DNA of 10,935 nucleotides from Larix sibirica (lineage: Eukaryota > Streptophyta > Pinopsida > Pinales > Pinaceae). The stretch lies in assembly GCA_004151065.3 (NCBI GenBank), contig NWUY0303893349.1, positions 1 through 10,935 of the forward strand, read 5' to 3'. How positions within the stretch are numbered: the stretch's first letter is position 1; every line of letters starts with the position of its first letter. Shown piece by piece: positions 8,009-10,935 of this stretch. A model generated the notes under the pieces. The model was not told the origin of the DNA. It was given only the letters and a program-made list of their open reading frames with translations, and did not search any database. The position numbers and the translations under genes were made by a program.

Positions 8009-9531
8009 TGTGTTATCTGCTCTCTTGAAGATGTCGCTTCAGTTGACTGGGGAAAGAAGGTCAGTGATCAGTGTCAAATTGGCATTTGATGTTGATTATG
8101 AAGTCAATGTAGGTTGTCTGAGTGAAAGTATGCTGTAATAACTGTTTCTGTTCAAAAAAGTAAATGAAAATATTTGCTTTTCAGTTAAAATAAAATTATA
8201 TCACTGTTAATTTCAATCTTCCTTTAGAGATATACTAAGCCAAGTTACCTGAAAAAGTAAAAAGTCTAAAATGGAGATTTTAAAAATTTGTAGAAAAGGA
8301 AAATGGCAAAGTCAAGGCCATGTTACTAAAACGAGAAATGCAAAACGGAACTCGAAACGGGTATGGTATGGGAAACAAAAATTCTTAGGTTTAGCACAAG
8401 TAGCATTATTGGGATTTTTTAATTGAAAAAAACAAAAATTTTGCCAATATTCAATTTCTACTTGCACAAAAAGATATCATGCAGTGGTAAGGCAAGGCTG
8501 CCAGGTAAGCTCAGGACATCATCAAAAGAGTCCATAACTTGCTACTAATTCCAAGCATCCATTTAGGTGCAGTGAATACCAGTGTGTTTTTGAACTACAC
8601 ATTCAATGTATTCACTTGACATTTCTTTGTGATAACAGTCGAGACTTTTCTGTGATTAAATTCTAGAGAGTTTATTTTCTAAGATATAAAGAGATGGGTC
8701 ATTAAATTCTTTTTGATAAATGGAAGAATGAGTGTAAATATAGGAGAATAGTGTCGCTTTTTAGCCATTAGATCCAAAATCAATCTTGAACAATAATTTT
8801 GATCATATATAATGCCATACCTCTAGAAATAGTAGGAATTGTAATGACTTTGTGATGTTCATATCTTTGTAAGCATGGGTAATTGTAATGATTTTGCAAT
8901 TTTATTTTATTTTCACTATAAATTTACAATCGGTGGCCATGCTTTCATATTTGACTGTCACAGGTTACTATCCGTGGTTATGCCTTATCTGGAGGAGGAC
9001 GTGGAATAGAACGAGTGGATGTCTCTGTGGACGGGGGCAAAACATGGGTGGAAGCTAGGAGATATCAGGAGGAAGGTGTTCCATATGTATCAGATAGCGA
9101 GGACTGTGACAAGTGGGCTTGGGTGTTTTTTGAGCTTGAAACTGAGATTCACCCACCTACTGATATTATTGCTAAAGCGGTGTGTCTGTGCATACAGTTT
9201 TGCAAATTGTGTAGTTTAGAACCTTGTTTTGTGTTCACGTTGACATCAATGATGGAAGTTCTTGAAATAAAATCATTTTCTCTTTCTTTTTCCATTTTCA
9301 CTTTGATTTATTTTTTAAGTTTCATTTTGGTAAGATGGTTACAAAGACTAGTATTTGCTTTTTGGCTTTTGACCTGAATTGAAGTGGATGATTTTTGAGC
9401 AGGTTGATTCTGCAGGGAATGTGCAACCTGAGAAAGTTGAAACTATTTGGAATCTTAGAGGAGTACTGAACAACTCTTGGCATGCAGTTCATGTGAACAA
9501 TGCTATAAAAAGGATCAGCTCAAACCTTTGA
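8009..9531 (+). CDS. SOX: Sulfite oxidase, plant peroxisomal type, last three exons
   Basis: Plant sulfite oxidase is a molybdenum-cofactor homodimer that oxidises sulfite to sulfate in peroxisomes with oxygen as acceptor. Three exons are seen, all joined in phase 0: 8009-8059 (17 codons, CVICSLEDVASVDWGKK), 8964-9179 (72 codons, VTIRGYALSGGGRGIERVDV at the start, then DGGKTWVEARR and DKWAWVFFE), and 9403-9531 (42 codons plus TGA, with NVQPEKVETIWNLRGVLNNS). Together they cover most of the C-terminal dimerisation domain (Ig-like fold) of about 390-residue plant enzymes. The protein ends SSNL, a known PTS1 signal in plant sulfite oxidase. The molybdenum-binding N-terminal domain is not in the window. 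Splice sites are GT/AG. No stop or frameshift is present. The product is clear; whether the gene is complete is not. Confidence 0.93.
8060..8963 (+). other. Sulfite oxidase intron, 904 bp
   Basis: The donor is aag|gtcagt at 8060 and the acceptor is gtcacag|gtt at 8963. It is AT-rich with no coding signal. It contains a near-direct repeat of aattgtaatgaYttt at about 8837 and 8881, and a GGTATGG patch near 8358-8371 that resembles the one upstream of the 51-nt exon. Confidence 0.9.
9180..9402 (+). other. Sulfite oxidase last intron, 223 bp
   Basis: The donor is gcg|gtgtgt at 9180 and the acceptor is ttgagcag|gtt at 9402. Reading through the donor gives an apparent longer open frame to 9377, but its amino acids after AKA do not resemble sulfite oxidase. 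Splicing restores the family sequence AKA-VDSAGNVQP. The sequence is T-rich, as plant introns usually are. Confidence 0.92.
9522..9530 (+). other. C-terminal SNL peroxisomal targeting signal (PTS1)
   Basis: The last three codons are tca aac ctt (Ser-Asn-Leu), followed by TGA. SNL is a recognised plant PTS1 variant and is the end of the characterised Arabidopsis sulfite oxidase. It directs the folded enzyme into peroxisomes through the PEX5 receptor. Its retention argues that the exons are under selection. Confidence 0.8.
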
Positions 9532-10260
9532 GCAGTAGCAAAGTGGGCACCAAAGAGAATAATTTCAATGTTATTTTTTCCCAAATTGTTTTCTTTTATG
9601 CCGTGAACTTGATGCTCAAGCTGTGGTCTCCGATAAAGTGGCCTTAGTAAAAGAATGGAGATTTCTCCAAAACACATCCAGGGTCTTGTTTATCCTTTTA
9701 TCTTGCTGTATCATGCCTGATCAGGAGTAATCGATGCAACCCATGGACATTAATACGCTTGGTACAAAGTTCTTTCCTATTTTGAGTGTAAAGAATTATG
9801 TTGAAAGGGCTTGTAGCAGCTAAGTGGACATTGCATTTTGAGTGCTTTTCCGAGTTACAAAATCCAAATATTAATAGCAGTAAATTGCCAAAACAAATGA
9901 AATATTTTGACTATTCAGTTGTGCACAATAAAGGCAAACCATCCCAAACTCTAAAGCTTATGGCATGAATGTATGATATTATTCCGTGTGCTTTTATGTA
10001 CATGCCCCCTACAGGATAGTACCAGGACTTGTTCAATGCTGAATTTATGGGACAGAACTAGATAATTGATTTTATGGCAGAAGGACATAAATTGTTTATT
10101 GTCAACTTTTCAATCAAATTTTTAGCTTTCTTTCTAATGTGATTATCATGTGAATCACATAAGCAAAGTGTTTAAATGATGAATAAAATCCTTGATGGCA
10201 AACGGTATAACAGTAAGCAGCAGCTAATCCAATAAAAATGAGATATAAAAGTATAAAGAA
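9532..10260 (+). other. 3' UTR and downstream non-coding DNA
   Basis: After the TGA at 9529-9531 there is no further coding signal. Candidate poly(A) hexamers AATAAA occur at 9927-9932, 10182-10187 and 10231-10236. The first would give a 3' UTR of about 400-430 nt, a usual plant length. The actual cleavage site cannot be read. Confidence 0.5.
9927..9932 (+). terminator. Candidate poly(A) signal for sulfite oxidase
   Basis: This AATAAA lies about 396 nt after the stop codon and is followed by T-rich sequence. Plant poly(A) signals are loose, so this is the likeliest candidate rather than a firm call. Confidence 0.3.
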
Positions 10261-10267
10261 TTTTGAT

Positions 10268-10455
10268 GACACAAGAGGTGGACCAGGTTGTTGAAAGCAG
10301 GGTGCTGTTATAACTCCCACCAGGGTTTGATCCTCACAACAAGTGGCCAATGTGCTACCAGCAAGGGGGTCGGTGATCTGCCCAGGGGAGTTGGGCTGGG
10401 TGGTTGTTCAATGTAAGCACCATCCTACTTGTAAGGATGGCATCTTTAAAAAAAT
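10268..10455 (+). mobile_element. Likely tRNA-derived SINE
   Basis: A tRNA-like head carries a box-A-like tggaccaggttg at 10279-10290 and a box-B-like ggtttgatcct at 10324-10334, about 34 nt apart, which suits an internal RNA polymerase III promoter. A GC-richer body of about 100 nt follows, unlike the AT-rich surroundings, then catctttaaaaaaatg, a possible short A-rich tail. The size of about 190 nt is typical of plant SINEs. No flanking target duplication was identified, so the ends are approximate. It lies in the same strand sense as sulfite oxidase, beyond its probable poly(A) sites. Confidence 0.45.
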
Positions 10456-10935
10456 GATTGCCTTGGGTGGTGCTTGAATTTATCATGACAAGCAAGGTCC
10501 TCCTTCAATGTGAGGGTTCCTTGAGCAAGTTACCGATTGCAAGTTTGAGAATCATACATTGTGCTTCTCTTCTTTAAGAAGGAAAATAAATTTAATCTTG
10601 CTTAGCATTTGAAATCCCGTCCTTACCCTTAAGTTGCCTCTGCAACAAATGATCTATACAAATTTAATTCCTTTACAGGACCATATCTTCAATGATTATG
10701 ATTTTTTTTTTTGGCAAAATGCATGCATATGGTGGTTCCCTGGATTCGAAGCCAAACCTGGGCTAGCAGATGAAGGTGACGTTGCCAATTACCCTATGTA
10801 AACAAAAAGATAAAGAATAAAATTCATATATATTGTATGATCATTTTGGGTGTAGATTATACCGGCATATATCCATTTTAAACCTGGATTTATTGAGCAC
10901 CAAGAGATATCCAATTGCTTGAGGTGTAAATTTTT
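10456..10935. other. Downstream intergenic DNA, mostly featureless
   Basis: No gene was recognised. The only notable structure is an 11-T run at 10702-10712, followed by GC-richer sequence to about 10790 whose reverse strand has a box-B-like gcttcgaatcc. This could be a second SINE fragment on the minus strand with an A tail. Confidence 0.4.

Noticed and set aside
9015-9377. 120-codon plus frame starting at an internal ATG and running past 9179
   Set aside because: Its first part is the real sulfite oxidase exon, but the rest is intron read through the GT donor. The start Met is really the Val-Asp/Val-Ser neighbourhood of a longer exon.
9489-9677. Minus-strand 62-codon frame
   Set aside because: It is antisense to the last sulfite oxidase exon and 3' UTR, with no recognisable similarity.
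10268-10340. Intact tRNA gene
   Set aside because: The A and B boxes are present, but the anticodon and T stems do not pair properly and no acceptor stem is seen, so a SINE head is the better reading.
10114-10350. Minus-strand 78-codon frame with a hydrophobic middle
   Set aside because: It overlaps the SINE head and AT-rich DNA. The hydrophobic stretch comes from biased composition, and there is no family match or supporting context.

Overview
The window looks like nuclear DNA of a seed plant: gene-poor, AT-rich, with introns, and carrying a decayed Ty3/gypsy retrotransposon next to the last exons of a plant-type sulfite oxidase gene. The species cannot be read from the sequence. Long introns full of old repeats would suit a gymnosperm, but that is a weak inference. 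No prokaryotic features are present.

Layout. (1) Positions 1-5765, minus strand: one Ty3/gypsy element running right to left. From its 5' end it has a probable 5' LTR (right end 5765, left end near 5290), candidate primer-binding sites, a long leader with several short repeats, gag (start ATG at 4332), protease, reverse transcriptase, RNase H and integrase. The integrase reading continues almost to the left edge, so the 3' LTR lies outside the window. Every coding domain is recognisable but broken by stops, frameshifts or lost catalytic residues, so this is a dead copy. (2) Positions 5766-8008: AT-rich non-coding DNA, probably intron, with a small minus-strand remnant resembling the C-terminal zinc-knuckle region of a LINE-type ORF2 at 6084-6209. 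(3) Positions 8009-9531, plus strand: the last three coding exons of sulfite oxidase (131 codons), with clean GT/AG borders and a C-terminal SNL peroxisomal signal. (4) Positions 9532-10935: 3' UTR and downstream DNA, with candidate poly(A) signals, a likely tRNA-derived SINE near 10270-10455 and a second weaker SINE-like fragment.

How the parts relate. The sulfite oxidase exons are open and keep family-typical sequence, while the retroelement is decayed and antisense to them. The exons encoding the molybdenum-cofactor domain are not in the window. If the gene is whole, they lie left of position 1, and the gypsy element sits inside an intron of more than 8 kb. If they are missing, the exons are a 3' gene fragment.

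No previously undescribed system is evident. The most useful leads are the large TE-bearing sulfite oxidase intron, the repeat architecture of the LTR and leader, and the small LINE and SINE remnants.
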